Shown in pieces: positions 34,756 to 45,600 of a stretch of DNA of 64,000 nucleotides. Position numbers and translations under genes: made by a program. Below the pieces are notes generated by a model, which was not told where the DNA came from, made no database searches, and worked only from the letters and a program-made list of their open reading frames with translations. Every line of letters begins with the position of its first letter. Within the stretch, counting starts at the first letter, position 1. This stretch comes from Leeuwenhoekiella sp044542075 (lineage in GTDB: Bacteria > Bacteroidota > Bacteroidia > Flavobacteriales > Flavobacteriaceae), in NCBI RefSeq assembly GCF_044542075.1, contig NZ_JBITTU010000008.1, positions 116,049 through 180,048 on the forward strand, given 5' to 3'.

Positions 34756-35523
34756 ATGAAGACTTTAAAAGTAGCCGCAATTCAAGCCAATTTAAAATGG
34801 GAAGACCCAGAAGCTAACAGATTGTATTTTGATGAAAGGATTAACAGCTTAAAACACAAGGTAGATCTTATTGTGCTCCCAGAAATGTTTTCGACAGGTT
34901 TTAGTATGCATCCTCAAGGAATTGCAGACCAGGGAGAAACCCTAAATTGGATGCTCGCTAAAGCTGCAGAACAACGTTGCGCACTTGCAGGAAGTCTTAT
35001 GGTTTTTGAAAACGAGCAGTACTACAACCGCTTTTATTTTGTTACGCCAGAAGGTGACGTCACTACCTATAACAAACGACACCGTTTTACACTTGCAGGC
35101 GAACATAAAGTTTATGAACGTGGTGACAAGCCTGTTGTTATAAGTTATAAAGGATGGCAGATTTTAGCACAGGTATGTTACGATTTGAGATTCCCGGTTT
35201 TTGCACGTAATACAACTAATTATGATGTGGTTATCTATGTAGCAAACTGGCCTAAAAAACGAATTTTTGCCTGGGACACCTTGCTCAAAGCTCGAGCTAT
35301 AGAGAATATGTGTTACAGCATAGGTGTAAATAGAGTAGGTCTAGACGGTAACAAGTATGAATATAACGGTTACAGTGGTATTTACGATAGTCTGGGAGCA
35401 ACTTTAGCTTTCGCAGAAGCGGAAGAAAAAATTATATATGCAGAACTATCTAAAGCTCATTTAACTGAAACGCGTGAGCACCTAAATTTCTTAGCAGATC
35501 AAGATATCTTTGAACTCAAATAA
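34756..35523 (+). CDS. Nitrilase-family amidohydrolase (omega-amidase/YafV-like)
   Basis: A 255-residue C-N hydrolase with the complete catalytic triad Glu43 (VLPEMF), Lys107 (YNKRHRF) and Cys141 (AQVCYDLRFPVF). The pattern matches the YafV/Nit2 branch, which hydrolyses alpha-ketoglutaramate or related amides in methionine and glutamine recycling. The protein is cytoplasmic and monocistronic, divergent from the membrane gene. Bases 35407-35421 of the coding sequence carry a GCTTTCGCAGAAGCG palindrome-like motif, encoding AFAEA. Confidence 0.9.
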   Translation: MKTLKVAAIQANLKWEDPEANRLYFDERINSLKHKVDLIVLPEMFSTGFSMHPQGIADQGETLNWMLAKAAEQRCALAGSLMVFENEQYYNRFYFVTPEGDVTTYNKRHRFTLAGEHKVYERGDKPVVISYKGWQILAQVCYDLRFPVFARNTTNYDVVIYVANWPKKRIFAWDTLLKARAIENMCYSIGVNRVGLDGNKYEYNGYSGIYDSLGATLAFAEAEEKIIYAELSKAHLTETREHLNFLADQDIFELK

Positions 35524-35533
35524 TTAAGTTTTG

Positions 35534-37150
35534 CTATTCCTGATTGAGAATAAACGTTTCTTTAGGATACCACCCAGATCGTATATCTAACTGCTTAGGG
35601 TAATATAAAATCTCTTCAGGCTGTCGTTGTTCTAAGAAATTACCCGTATCAAATTTTCCGTTTGCGTTAAGGTCTACGATTATTCGAGCGTAGTAGCTGC
35701 CGGGCTCTATTCGATCAAATTTAAATTCTACCTGCCCTACAGTTCCTATTTGCTCACGTTTTACATCTCCTTTTTCGGTAACAAGTTGTACAATATGTTG
35801 CACTTCTGCTGCTCCTTTTAAGGTGATGTCAAATTCCCCGTAATCTGAGTATTCTTTAGTGGTAGCTCTAAAGCGCAAGGTGTCATTTTTGCTTCCGTAG
35901 AAATCTGTAAGCGCTTCCGGAAGCATGGTAATTGCGTATGATTCCTTTTCTTCAGTAAGAAATTTAAGATTCAGCTGTAATTTTTTAGGAAACACCTCAA
36001 CCTTAAAATCACTCACAAATGTCGAGTCTTTACGTTGAATTGAAATTTTTGTGGTGTCAACAGCGACAACAGGAATGGTGCTGTTTAATATAAAATCTTC
36101 TTCTAAAACCAGACTTGTAGTAGCGGGGTTGATTTGCAGCGAATCTGGCTTTAAGTTACGCAAACGCACATAAGCCGTATCTGTTTTTTTGTTTGCAAAA
36201 GTTTTAAAGATAAGTGAGTCTGTCTGCACCTTTGGCGTAAACCAATATTGCAATGAGTCTTGATCTTTCTTGCGAGTAATTAGCGTTTCAAAACCTTCAG
36301 GGCGTGCGCTTATTAATTCTATATCTATATTATCTGCATTACCTTTATATGGGAATGCGATACGCTGTGCAGTGGCTTGTTTTGGCCTGCTTACTTCAGG
36401 CTCTAATTCTTCATTAAAAAGGTTAAGTACGTATACAGAATCTGTAGGCACCTCTATAAATGAATCGTAAAATGCAATTTTATCTTTTGCAGGTTGAAAA
36501 GTATAATTGTTATCTGCGTCTTTTAATGCCGCTAACCGGTAGCGGCCTGCTTTGACATTTGTGATTTCAAATACATTAGAACTATCTAACGTATTGGTCA
36601 CGTATCGCGGTACTTTTTTATAAACCACAGAATCTGTATACGTAGAGTCTGCTTCATAAAGCATAACAGTCACGTAATTATCTGCTTCTTGAAGTAGCGC
36701 ATCACGTATAACTCCTACGACCTTTAGTGAATCTATATAGTCACCGGTAGAAAAAACATATTTGAAAAAAGAAAACGGGTTTCCTTCATTATTATCGGTA
36801 ACGCTTTCCCCAAAGTTGAATACGTAGGTTGTATTCGCTAACAGGGTGTCCATTATTTTTATGTCTATAAATCGAGATGCGCTTCCCATAGGCGTTATGG
36901 AAGCCTTAGGATCCATAGGAGGAGATACAATGAGGTTTTTATTAAGGTCTTTTAGTTTAATAAATTCGTCAAAATAAATACGAACCTCATCCCCATCAAA
37001 ATTTGTAGAGTAATTAGGAGGGTCTGCACTTACCAGAACTGGAGGCGTCTCATCTTTAGGGCCACCAGTAGGTGTACCTCTTTTTGCACAATTTACTACT
37101 AAGAGTAGCAGTAACGATACGATAAACAGCTGTGAACCTTTTTTAAACAT
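35534..37150 (-). CDS. Ig-like domain lipoprotein of Bacteroidota
   Basis: About 538 residues from ATG 37148-37150; a TTG 18 bp upstream is in frame but less likely. The N terminus has a signal peptide with lipobox (LLLLLVVNCAKRG). A bacterial Ig-like (SbsA-type) domain follows at about 30-130 (DETPPVLVSADPPNYSTNFDGDEVRIYFDEF), then repeated beta-rich segments, and a C-terminal region with DLNANGKFDTGNFLE, a calcium-loop-like motif. It is a predicted outer-membrane or surface lipoprotein of unknown role, conserved in Flavobacteria. It is convergent with the nitrilase gene. Confidence 0.85.
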   Translation of the reverse strand: MFKKGSQLFIVSLLLLLVVNCAKRGTPTGGPKDETPPVLVSADPPNYSTNFDGDEVRIYFDEFIKLKDLNKNLIVSPPMDPKASITPMGSASRFIDIKIMDTLLANTTYVFNFGESVTDNNEGNPFSFFKYVFSTGDYIDSLKVVGVIRDALLQEADNYVTVMLYEADSTYTDSVVYKKVPRYVTNTLDSSNVFEITNVKAGRYRLAALKDADNNYTFQPAKDKIAFYDSFIEVPTDSVYVLNLFNEELEPEVSRPKQATAQRIAFPYKGNADNIDIELISARPEGFETLITRKKDQDSLQYWFTPKVQTDSLIFKTFANKKTDTAYVRLRNLKPDSLQINPATTSLVLEEDFILNSTIPVVAVDTTKISIQRKDSTFVSDFKVEVFPKKLQLNLKFLTEEKESYAITMLPEALTDFYGSKNDTLRFRATTKEYSDYGEFDITLKGAAEVQHIVQLVTEKGDVKREQIGTVGQVEFKFDRIEPGSYYARIIVDLNANGKFDTGNFLEQRQPEEILYYPKQLDIRSGWYPKETFILNQE

Positions 37151-37256
37151 AGCAGCGCAAAGTAACAATTATTTTTAATGATTAGTACTAGAAACCTGCC
37201 CTGAGACTTTAGCAAACATCTATAAAATCCTATTTTTCATTTATTAACGTAGCTTT

Positions 37257-37931
37257 CTAAACGGCTATTGCCATAACAGCTACACTTAACTTGATGTTTG
37301 TTGCTGTATTTAGTGCTAATGCGCAGCCTTCTACTGTACCTCCTGTTGTTATTAAATCATCAACTAAAAGTATATGTTTTCCTGCAAGTGTGTTGTTTTC
37401 GCGAAGCGCAAAAGAATCTATAACTTCGGTACTTCTAAAACTTCTGCCCAGAAAAACCTGTGTGTTTGTAGCTTTGGTTCTATATAAAATATCATCTAAA
37501 TACGGTTTCTGTAAGGCTGTTGCAAGTGCTTTACCAAAACCGGTCACTTGATTGTATCCGCGAGATTTAAGCCTCTTTTTATGTAATGGCACAGGAATCA
37601 CACAATCTATGTTTTTAAATGCTTCTGTAGTCATTAACTCGCTGCCCAGCCATTCTCCTAAATAAGCACTTACCCGCTCCTGCCCTTTATATTTTAAGTT
37701 ATGAATAAGATGTTGTACGCGTGTTTTTTTATCAAAATAGAAGAGAGCGGCAGCATTTTCTAATGAAGTTCTACCTCGCAATAATTTTAATATAGGGTTG
37801 TACGTTGTAGTATGAAAATGAGCAAGAGGTAACGCATGCCGGCAGGATGTGCAGATGAGTTTTTCTCCGGTACTGAGTAAATCATCACAAGCACTACATT
37901 GATCTGGATAAAAGAGTTTGAGTAGCGACAT
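37257..37931 (-). CDS. comF: ComF family phosphoribosyltransferase-like protein
   Basis: A 224-residue protein. The N terminus has a zinc-binding double CxxC (CSACDDLL...CTSCRHAL). The C-terminal half is a type I phosphoribosyltransferase fold with the PRPP motif HILLVDDLITTGGT (about 192-205). ComF proteins are needed for uptake of single-stranded DNA in natural transformation in several bacteria. No other competence gene is beside it. The start lies back to back with the coiled-coil gene at 37986. Confidence 0.92.
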   Translation of the reverse strand: MSLLKLFYPDQCSACDDLLSTGEKLICTSCRHALPLAHFHTTTYNPILKLLRGRTSLENAAALFYFDKKTRVQHLIHNLKYKGQERVSAYLGEWLGSELMTTEAFKNIDCVIPVPLHKKRLKSRGYNQVTGFGKALATALQKPYLDDILYRTKATNTQVFLGRSFRSTEVIDSFALRENNTLAGKHILLVDDLITTGGTVEGCALALNTATNIKLSVAVMAIAV

Positions 37932-37985
37932 TATCTCATTTTGATTAAAAATTATAACTTCACACTAAGATATAAAATCGTTTGC

Positions 37986-38867
37986 ATGAGTGCTAATCGC
38001 AATAACAATGCTTTAAAGATTCTAATCGGTATACTTTTTTTTCTGCTTTTAGGCTTGGGAGTTTATACCTATTCATTCTATCAGGAGCTATCTGCGAATA
38101 AAGTCGCATTATCTGAAGAGAAGTTACTACTTCAAAATGAATTAAGTGACCTGCTCGTCACATATAACTCTGAAATTGAAAGCAGTAAACTTATGAGTAA
38201 AGAGCTTCGCGAAGCCAGATCTCGTATTCAAAATTTACTTACACGCTTAGAAAATTCTACTACTTCTCAAACTACCATTCAAAATTACCGTAGAGAATTA
38301 AGCATTCTTCGGAATGAACGAGATGTCTTACGTAAAAAAACAGATAGTCTAATGCTTGCAAATGCGTTGCTGGTATCTCAAAAAACTACGGTAGAAGCAG
38401 CTTTTGATCAGAGTGTAGTTCAGTTAGATTCATTACAAGTTCAAAATAATACCCTAAAAGATGACCTCGCCAAAGGTTCTCAACTTACAGTAAGCAGGTT
38501 TACTTCTGCAGGTGTTATTTTACGCCGTAGCGGTAAACGTTTACCTAATGATCGCGCAAACCGCATAGATAAATTAGAAATTTGCTATACCGTAAACGCA
38601 AATGAATATGCCAGAGCCGGCGACCACGATTTTTACATTCAGGTTATAGATCCTCGCAACAATGTTATGGGAGAACGTATTTCTTTAGCCTTTGGCGAAA
38701 ACATTTTAATCTACAGCACTTATCAGGAGATCGCCTATCAAAATGAAGAAGTAGAATCCTGTGTACTTATAAACCCGGCTATAGATGAATTTTTACCGGG
38801 AATTTACCGAATAAATTTATTTGAAAACGACCGTTTATTAAGCAATAGCGTCTTAGAATTAGAATAA
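37986..38867 (+). CDS. Membrane-anchored coiled-coil protein
   Basis: About 293 residues from ATG 37986; an in-frame TTG at 37941 is possible. One N-terminal helix (ALKILIGILFFLLLGLGVYTYSF) is followed by a long coiled coil (about 35-165), then a beta-rich C-terminal domain (FTSAGVILRRSGKRLPNDRANRIDKLEICYTVNANEYARAG). The arrangement is common in Bacteroidota and resembles proteins annotated only as hypothetical. A structural envelope role is plausible. The GCTTCGCGAAGC palindrome at 38204-38215 lies in the coding sequence. Confidence 0.75.
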   Translation: MSANRNNNALKILIGILFFLLLGLGVYTYSFYQELSANKVALSEEKLLLQNELSDLLVTYNSEIESSKLMSKELREARSRIQNLLTRLENSTTSQTTIQNYRRELSILRNERDVLRKKTDSLMLANALLVSQKTTVEAAFDQSVVQLDSLQVQNNTLKDDLAKGSQLTVSRFTSAGVILRRSGKRLPNDRANRIDKLEICYTVNANEYARAGDHDFYIQVIDPRNNVMGERISLAFGENILIYSTYQEIAYQNEEVESCVLINPAIDEFLPGIYRINLFENDRLLSNSVLELE

Positions 38868-38882
38868 AAACAATCCTTTAAA

Positions 38883-38909
38883 ATCCCGCTTCATTGCTGC
38901 GGTTTTTTT
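38883..38909 (+). terminator. Probable terminator after the coiled-coil gene
   Basis: A short stem (CCGC / GCGG) followed by a run of seven T. The stem is weak but the T-run and position, 15 bp after the stop, support it. Confidence 0.5.
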
Positions 38910-38950
38910 ATTTTTACCGGCCTAACCTCTTTATAAATAAAACAGCCACA

Positions 38951-40987
38951 ATGAAGTATCTTCTGATCTTTATCGTTCTTTTTTCAGCTATAAATTTGAG
39001 CGCTCAAAATGATGGCTGGAATATAACGACAAATCAAAATACTGATTATACGGGCATCGCCATCGCAAATGGCAGAATTGGGATGCTCACCTCCGCAAAA
39101 CCTTTTCAAATTCAACACGTTGTTCTTAACAACGTATACGATGTAGACCCTGTGCTTAAAGTTAGTCAAATAGTACACGGAATGAATTTTGGAAATCTCG
39201 ATGTTGTAATTGATGGCGAGCAACTAACAGAAAATAACATTACAAACTGGCAGCAGCATATGAATTTAAAAGAGGCTGCTTTTACAACGAGTTTCGACTT
39301 TAAAAATAAAGCTAAGATATCCTGCAAAGTTTATGCCCTAAGAAATGTGCCTTACACAGGTTACATAGACATTAGCATAGAAGCACAACAGGAAATTAGG
39401 GTTAAAGTCACCGGTAAAATTCAAACCCCGGAAAACTTTAAAAAACCTGATCATAAATATGAGGTTCTAAAAGACGTAGAAACTACGATGCCGATTCTTC
39501 AGTCTGTAGCTGAGACTCCTTTTGGAAAACATCTCGTGAGTACCTCTGCAACGTTTATATGGCATACTATTAATTCTTCCAGAGAAAAAGAGCGGCCTGA
39601 ACTAACTGCCGCTGTAACCACCGACTATACAAATACCTTAACTTTTGAAAAAACAGTAAACCCGGCTGAATCTCTTGATTTTGCCTGGACGGCTGCAGAA
39701 TGCACTACTCAGGATTTTAACGATCCTAAGTCAGAATCAGAACGTATGGTAATTTTTAACCTGTTAAATTCAAAAGAAGTATTACTAAAGCAGCACCGTA
39801 CACTTTGGGAAGAGCTTTGGGAAGGTGATATTGTTATAGAGGGTGATTTAAAGTCTCAGCAAGATGTACGACTTGCATTATATCATCTATATGCCTTTGG
39901 ACGTGGAGATTCAGACTTAAGTATAGCACCTATGGGCCTTTCTTTACAAACTCCATACAATGGTCATATTTTCTGGGATACCGAGTTGTGGATGTTTCCT
40001 CCTCTTCTGGTTTTCAATCAGAATATTGCAAGATCACTTGTTAATTACAGATCAGATCGTCTGGAACCTGCAAAACAACGTGCTACAAACTACGGGTATA
40101 AAGGAGCTATGTTTCCTTGGGAAAGTGATGACACAGGTGAAGAAGCTACTCCTCCATTTGCTTTAACAGGACCTTTTGAACATCATATTACCGCAGATAT
40201 AGGTATTGCGTTCTGGAACTATTATCGCGTTACACAAAATAAAAAATGGTTGACTGAAAAAGGATATCCTCTGTTAAAAGAAGTTGCAGATTTTTGGGTA
40301 AGCAGAGCTGTCAAAAATACAGATGGTAGTTATTCTATAAACAATGTAGTGGGTGCTAATGAATTTGCCCCTAATGTTGATGATAATGCCTTTACAAATG
40401 GTTCTGCCATTACCGCCTTAAAATATGCTATCAGGGCTGCTCAAGAACTAGATCTAGAAGCTAATCCCGAGTGGGAAAACGTTGCTAACGCTATTGTAAT
40501 TCATAAATTTAAAGACGGCACTACTAAAGAAAACAAGAACTATACGGGCGACATTATTAAACAAGCAGACGTAAACCTGCTTTCTTATCCGCTTAATATC
40601 ATTAACGATACCGAAACGATTTTAAAAGATCTAAAATATTACGAACCCAAACTTTCAAAAGATGGCCCTGCAATGGGGAAGTCTATATTTGCAGTATTGT
40701 ATGCCCGGTCTGGTAATGTAGATAAAGCATTTAGCCTGTTTAAAGAAAGTTACGTGCCTAATCAGCAACAACCTTTTGGAGCTTTATCTGAAGTTGCAAC
40801 TTCAAATTTTTCTTATTTTGCAACAGGAGCCGGCGGAATGTTACAGACTGTTTTATTTGGATTTGGTGGTTTAGATTTTACTGAACAAGGAATCATTCAG
40901 AAAAATCCTGTTTTACCAAAAGAATGGAAATCATTAACACTTAAAGGGGTAGGACCTACTAAAAAGACCTACCGAATAGATAGATAA
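38951..40987 (+). CDS. Exported GH65-like glycoside hydrolase/phosphorylase
   Basis: About 678 residues from ATG 38951, which begins a signal peptide (MKYLLIFIVLFSAINLSAQ); the frame opens earlier but without one. The fold order is a beta-sandwich N-terminal domain, an (alpha/alpha)6 barrel and a small C-terminal beta domain. The GH65 signature is visible as GHIFWDTELWMFPP and VVGANEFAPNVDDNAFTNG, where Glu is the general acid. Wording is closest to ATHL1-type (glucosyl-galactosyl) hydrolases rather than to maltose phosphorylase, but the substrate is uncertain. It stands alone without a sugar-uptake locus. Confidence 0.88.
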   Translation: MKYLLIFIVLFSAINLSAQNDGWNITTNQNTDYTGIAIANGRIGMLTSAKPFQIQHVVLNNVYDVDPVLKVSQIVHGMNFGNLDVVIDGEQLTENNITNWQQHMNLKEAAFTTSFDFKNKAKISCKVYALRNVPYTGYIDISIEAQQEIRVKVTGKIQTPENFKKPDHKYEVLKDVETTMPILQSVAETPFGKHLVSTSATFIWHTINSSREKERPELTAAVTTDYTNTLTFEKTVNPAESLDFAWTAAECTTQDFNDPKSESERMVIFNLLNSKEVLLKQHRTLWEELWEGDIVIEGDLKSQQDVRLALYHLYAFGRGDSDLSIAPMGLSLQTPYNGHIFWDTELWMFPPLLVFNQNIARSLVNYRSDRLEPAKQRATNYGYKGAMFPWESDDTGEEATPPFALTGPFEHHITADIGIAFWNYYRVTQNKKWLTEKGYPLLKEVADFWVSRAVKNTDGSYSINNVVGANEFAPNVDDNAFTNGSAITALKYAIRAAQELDLEANPEWENVANAIVIHKFKDGTTKENKNYTGDIIKQADVNLLSYPLNIINDTETILKDLKYYEPKLSKDGPAMGKSIFAVLYARSGNVDKAFSLFKESYVPNQQQPFGALSEVATSNFSYFATGAGGMLQTVLFGFGGLDFTEQGIIQKNPVLPKEWKSLTLKGVGPTKKTYRIDR

Positions 40988-41024
40988 GTATATAATTAAA
41001 GTATTAAATCGAGAATATAAATAA

Positions 41025-42563
41025 ATGGCACAACAGGAAGATCATTTTAAAAAGGTAATATCTCACGCTAAAGAATACGGATACATTTTTGGGAGCAGTG
41101 AAATTTATGATGGGTTAAGCGCGGTATATGACTACGGTCAGAACGGAGCAGAACTTAAGAAAAACATTAGAGATTACTGGTGGAAAAGTATGGTGCAAAT
41201 GAATGAAAATATAGTAGGCCTTGATGCTTCTATTTTTATGCATCCTACTACGTGGAAGGCTTCAGGGCACGTTGAGGCATTTAACGACCCACTTATAGAT
41301 AATAAAGATTCTAAAAAAAGATATAGAGCAGATGTTCTTATTGAAGACTATGCTGAAAAAATAAATCAGAAAGCAGAGAAAGAAATTGCAAAAGCAAAAA
41401 AGCGTTTTGGAGAGTCTTTTGATGAAGCCGAATTTGTAAGTACAAACCCAAGAGTTCTTAGATACCGAGAAGAGCAAGACACCATTCTTAAACGTATGGC
41501 GCGTTCTTTAGAGGCCGAAGATCTGGCTGATGTTAAAGCATTAATTGAAGAGCTAGGGATTGCAGATCCTGATACCGGTTCAAAAAACTGGACAGATGTG
41601 CGTCAATTCAACCTCATGTTTGGTACAAAATTAGGTGCTTCTGCAGAAACCGCAACAGATTTATACTTAAGACCGGAAACGGCTCAGGGTATTTTTGTTA
41701 ACTTTTTAAATGTTCAGAAAAGCGGTAGAATGAAAATTCCTTTTGGGATTGCACAAACTGGTAAGGCATTTAGAAATGAGATTGTTGCAAGACAATTTAT
41801 CTTTAGAATGCGTGAGTTTGAACAAATGGAAATGCAATTTTTTGTACGTCCCGGTGAAGAACTTAAGTGGTATGAACACTGGAAAGAAACACGCTTAAAC
41901 TGGCATTTATCATTAGGATTAGGAAGAGAAAATTATCGTTTTCACGACCACGAGAAACTTGCTCATTATGCAAACGCGGCTGCGGATATCGAATTTAATT
42001 TCCCTTTTGGTTTTAAAGAATTAGAAGGAATACATAGTCGTACAGACTTTGACCTTAAAGCTCACGAAGAACATTCTGGCAAGAAGCTACAGTTTTTTGA
42101 TCCTGAATTAAATGAAAACTACGTGCCTTATGTTGTTGAAACTTCAATAGGACTTGATCGTATGTTCTTAGCTGTATTCTCTCAGTCTCTTGAAGAAGAA
42201 GAATTAGAAAACGGTTCTACGCGTACGGTTTTAAAATTACCGGCAATATTAGCTCCTGTTAAGGCAGCTATTTTACCACTTGTTAAAAAAGACGGTCTAC
42301 CCGAAGTGGCCCGTAAAATTATAGATGATCTTAAGTGGGATTTTAACGTTGCTTACGACGAGAAAGATGCTGTAGGTCGCAGATACCGCCGTCAGGATGC
42401 TGCAGGAACACCATTTTGTATAACTGTAGATCACGACACCTTAGAAGACCACAGCGTAACCATACGTGACCGGGATACTATGGAACAGAAACGAGTGAAA
42501 ATTTCTGAATTAAATACAATACTTCACGATAAGATAGATTTTAAAAATTGGATGAAATCTTAG
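41025..42563 (+). CDS. glyS: Glycyl-tRNA synthetase, alpha2 type
   Basis: A 512-residue class II aminoacyl-tRNA synthetase that charges tRNA-Gly. Motif 2 region FRNEIVARQFIFRMREFEQMEMQFF, the glycine-site YVVETSIGLDRM and the C-terminal anticodon-binding domain (about 410-512, APVKAAILPLVKKDGL) are all seen. It is the single-chain (eukaryote/archaea-like) enzyme, not the alpha2beta2 form of E. coli, as expected for Bacteroidota. It is 37 bp after the GH65-like gene and ends at a strong terminator. Confidence 0.97.
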   Translation: MAQQEDHFKKVISHAKEYGYIFGSSEIYDGLSAVYDYGQNGAELKKNIRDYWWKSMVQMNENIVGLDASIFMHPTTWKASGHVEAFNDPLIDNKDSKKRYRADVLIEDYAEKINQKAEKEIAKAKKRFGESFDEAEFVSTNPRVLRYREEQDTILKRMARSLEAEDLADVKALIEELGIADPDTGSKNWTDVRQFNLMFGTKLGASAETATDLYLRPETAQGIFVNFLNVQKSGRMKIPFGIAQTGKAFRNEIVARQFIFRMREFEQMEMQFFVRPGEELKWYEHWKETRLNWHLSLGLGRENYRFHDHEKLAHYANAAADIEFNFPFGFKELEGIHSRTDFDLKAHEEHSGKKLQFFDPELNENYVPYVVETSIGLDRMFLAVFSQSLEEEELENGSTRTVLKLPAILAPVKAAILPLVKKDGLPEVARKIIDDLKWDFNVAYDEKDAVGRRYRRQDAAGTPFCITVDHDTLEDHSVTIRDRDTMEQKRVKISELNTILHDKIDFKNWMKS

Positions 42564-42584
42564 TCTCATCTAATATAATTTTAT

Positions 42585-42611
42585 AAAAGCCCCTTAACGG
42601 GGCTTTTTTTA
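42585..42611 (+). terminator. Terminator after glyS
   Basis: GC-rich stem GCCCC / GGGGC with five-base loop, flanked by A and T runs. Confidence 0.92.
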
Positions 42612-42660
42612 ATCCGTATACTGGTAACTTTCGTACATTTATAGACCCTATTTATACGTT

Positions 42661-45600
42661 ATGATAAAGATTTACAGGTTTTTATTTAAGAAGCAAGCCT
42701 ATTTACTAATTCCGCTATTTAGCCTATTCTTTTTTGTTTCAGAATCCTTAAAAGCTCAAGAAATAGAAGGTCCGTCAACGATTAGGTCTATTCAATTTGT
42801 GAAAGAAGTGCCTGGTCTAACCTCTCAAATCGAAAAGGGAATTTTTCAAACTCCTTTAAAATCTACCGAAATTCAAGAAATAAACCCTAAAAGACGCACT
42901 ACAAATCAAGTTGTTCCCGGTAAAGGTTTTCCAAAAGATGGGGATCCACTGCTCAAGACACAGAAAAGTAAAAGACCTACAAAATCTTATATTCCTGAAC
43001 CTATACGAGTTTTTGAAGCCAATACCTCACGCTTCACACCTTCAGATCCTACAGGAGCAGTAGGCCCTAATCACTATGTAGCTGCCTGGAATGCCGGTTT
43101 TAAAATCTATGATAAACAAGGAAATCTTTTAGTAGATGAGGCTTCTTTGGGAACGCTGTTTGAAGGTAATACCGAAGGTGACCCTATTGTATTATATGAC
43201 GCCCCTGCAGATCGCTTTATAATAACAGAGTTCGAGAAAGACAATAATTCAGGAGGGGTTAATGGTTTAAATATAGCAATCTGTAAAGGCCCAGACCCGG
43301 TTAATGACGGCTGGTATGTGTATACAGCAGGTTTTGAAACTGGCGAATTTCCTGATTATCCTAAATATTCTGTGTGGCACGACGGCTACTACATCACCTC
43401 AAATATTACTATAAATACAGACCGTCAGGGAAATCAAAGTGATGCCATATTTGTTATGGAACGCGAAAAAATGTTACAAGGTCTTACTAATGTTGGTTTT
43501 TTAGGCTTCAGTTTACCCACCCTGCAAACCAATGGTTTTTTCAGTCCGCAATTTTTTAATGTTAGTAGTCCGGAAGCTCCTGCAAGCGGGCCCGCAACGG
43601 TAGTTTATTTACAAGATGACTCCTGGTCTGGCGTTACCGACGATCACCTCAAATTATGGGATGTAAATGTTGATTGGACGACTCCTCAAAATTCGGCAAT
43701 TTCACAACCCCGCATCATTACCGTTTCAGATTTCAACAGCGTATTTGATGGAGGCGCTTTTTCAAATCTTCCACAGCCCGCAGGACCAGATATTGATGCC
43801 TTGCAGGGGACAATAATGAATCAGGCTCAATTTAGAAAATTTCCTACCTATAATTCAGCTGTTTTCAACTTTGCTGTAAATGTCGCACCGGCCGGTCAGG
43901 AACAAGCCGGAATACGCTGGTACGAAATGAGACAGACCGGTGATGGACAGCCATGGACTGTTTTTCAGGAAGGCACCTATGTATCTCCTACCGGAAATAA
44001 TGCTTTTGCAGCAAGTATGGCGATAGATTCACAAGGAACTATAGGGATGGGGTATACGACGGTAAGTACTAATACGCCTGTTACCATAAATTACACGGGA
44101 CGCTATGCAAATGACCCGTTAGGACAAATGTCTGTTCCCGAAGCACTCATTAGAGCCAGTACAGGTGTTAGTGCTTCAGAACGCTATGCAGATTATACGC
44201 ATCTGACAGTAGATCCTGTAGATGGAAATACATTTTGGTTCATTACAGAATATTTTAATGCAGAACGCAAAGATTTAGTTAGTGTGTTTAAACTTGCTCC
44301 AGATCTTGCAAATGATCTGCAGGTGGTTTCTATAGATACTCCTGAAGAAGGTACACTAACAAATGCGGAAACCATAACGGTGACTCTACGTAATGCAGGG
44401 ACCGCTACACAATCTAATTTTCCAATATCTTTTAGTATTAATGGTGGTAGCATAATTACTGAAACCTTTACAGGGACACTTGCATTTAACGAATTTGCAG
44501 AATACACCTTTTCGCAAACCGCAGGTTTATCTATTATGGGTCAACGCTATACCATTACGGCTCAAACTGCTCTCGCTACAGATCAAGACACCTCAAATGA
44601 TGCAGTGGATAAGGAGGTAGAACATTTATGGCAAAATGATTTAGGAGTAACTGCTTTGTTAAAACCACAATCGCAAACACGATTAGGGTCTAGTGAAAAT
44701 ATTACGATTGAAGTGACAAACTTTGGGACTGCCACTCAATCAAATTTTCCGGTATATTATGAGATAGATAATGGAACGCGTGTAACCGAAACTTTCACCG
44801 CATCAATTGCTGCAGAGTCTACGGCAAATTATACATTCACCGCATCAGAAGACTTTTCAGAATTACGCCCCTACACTATAAATTCTGGTACAAATTTAGC
44901 CACAGATAGTAATGCTACAAATAATAGTATTACTCAAGAAATTATAAGTTCATATTGTACTCCGATGGCAAACTGTACATTAGCAAATGATGGTATTACA
45001 AGTATAAGCTTAGAAGGGACAACTATAACTACTACGTGTACTTCAGACGGCTATAGCGACAACACAGATATTGTATTTGACCTTGATATACAGAGCAATC
45101 CTTATACAGGTCAATTGCAAGCTGGTTTTGAAAATACAGGATATGCTATTTTTATAGATTTAAATGACAATGGCACGTTTGAAGCCTCTGAGCTGGTTTC
45201 TAGTAGCACCATACCCTTAGCTAATAGAAATACACCATTTGAACTTGTACTGCCTTCAGGAATAAATTTAGGCACGTACAGAATGCGATTACGCAGTAAA
45301 GACAGTGAGTTTGGAGGTGACTTGCTTGATCCCTGTGATGATATTGCTTATGGTCGTATAACAGATGTGAGCGTTCGCATTTTCAATAGTCTTTCGGTTG
45401 AAGAAAATATATTTCCAGATGGAGACCTGGTCATTATAGAAACTGATAAAAATCAATTTCAAGTATCACTGAGCACAACAGAAGTTAGAGATAAAATGGC
45501 GGTTACTGTTTTTTCTATTTCGGGTCAAAAACTTGCAGAAAACTGGATTAAAAATGAATATGGAAGCTTTAAATATGATCTCGATATGTCATACGCCGCA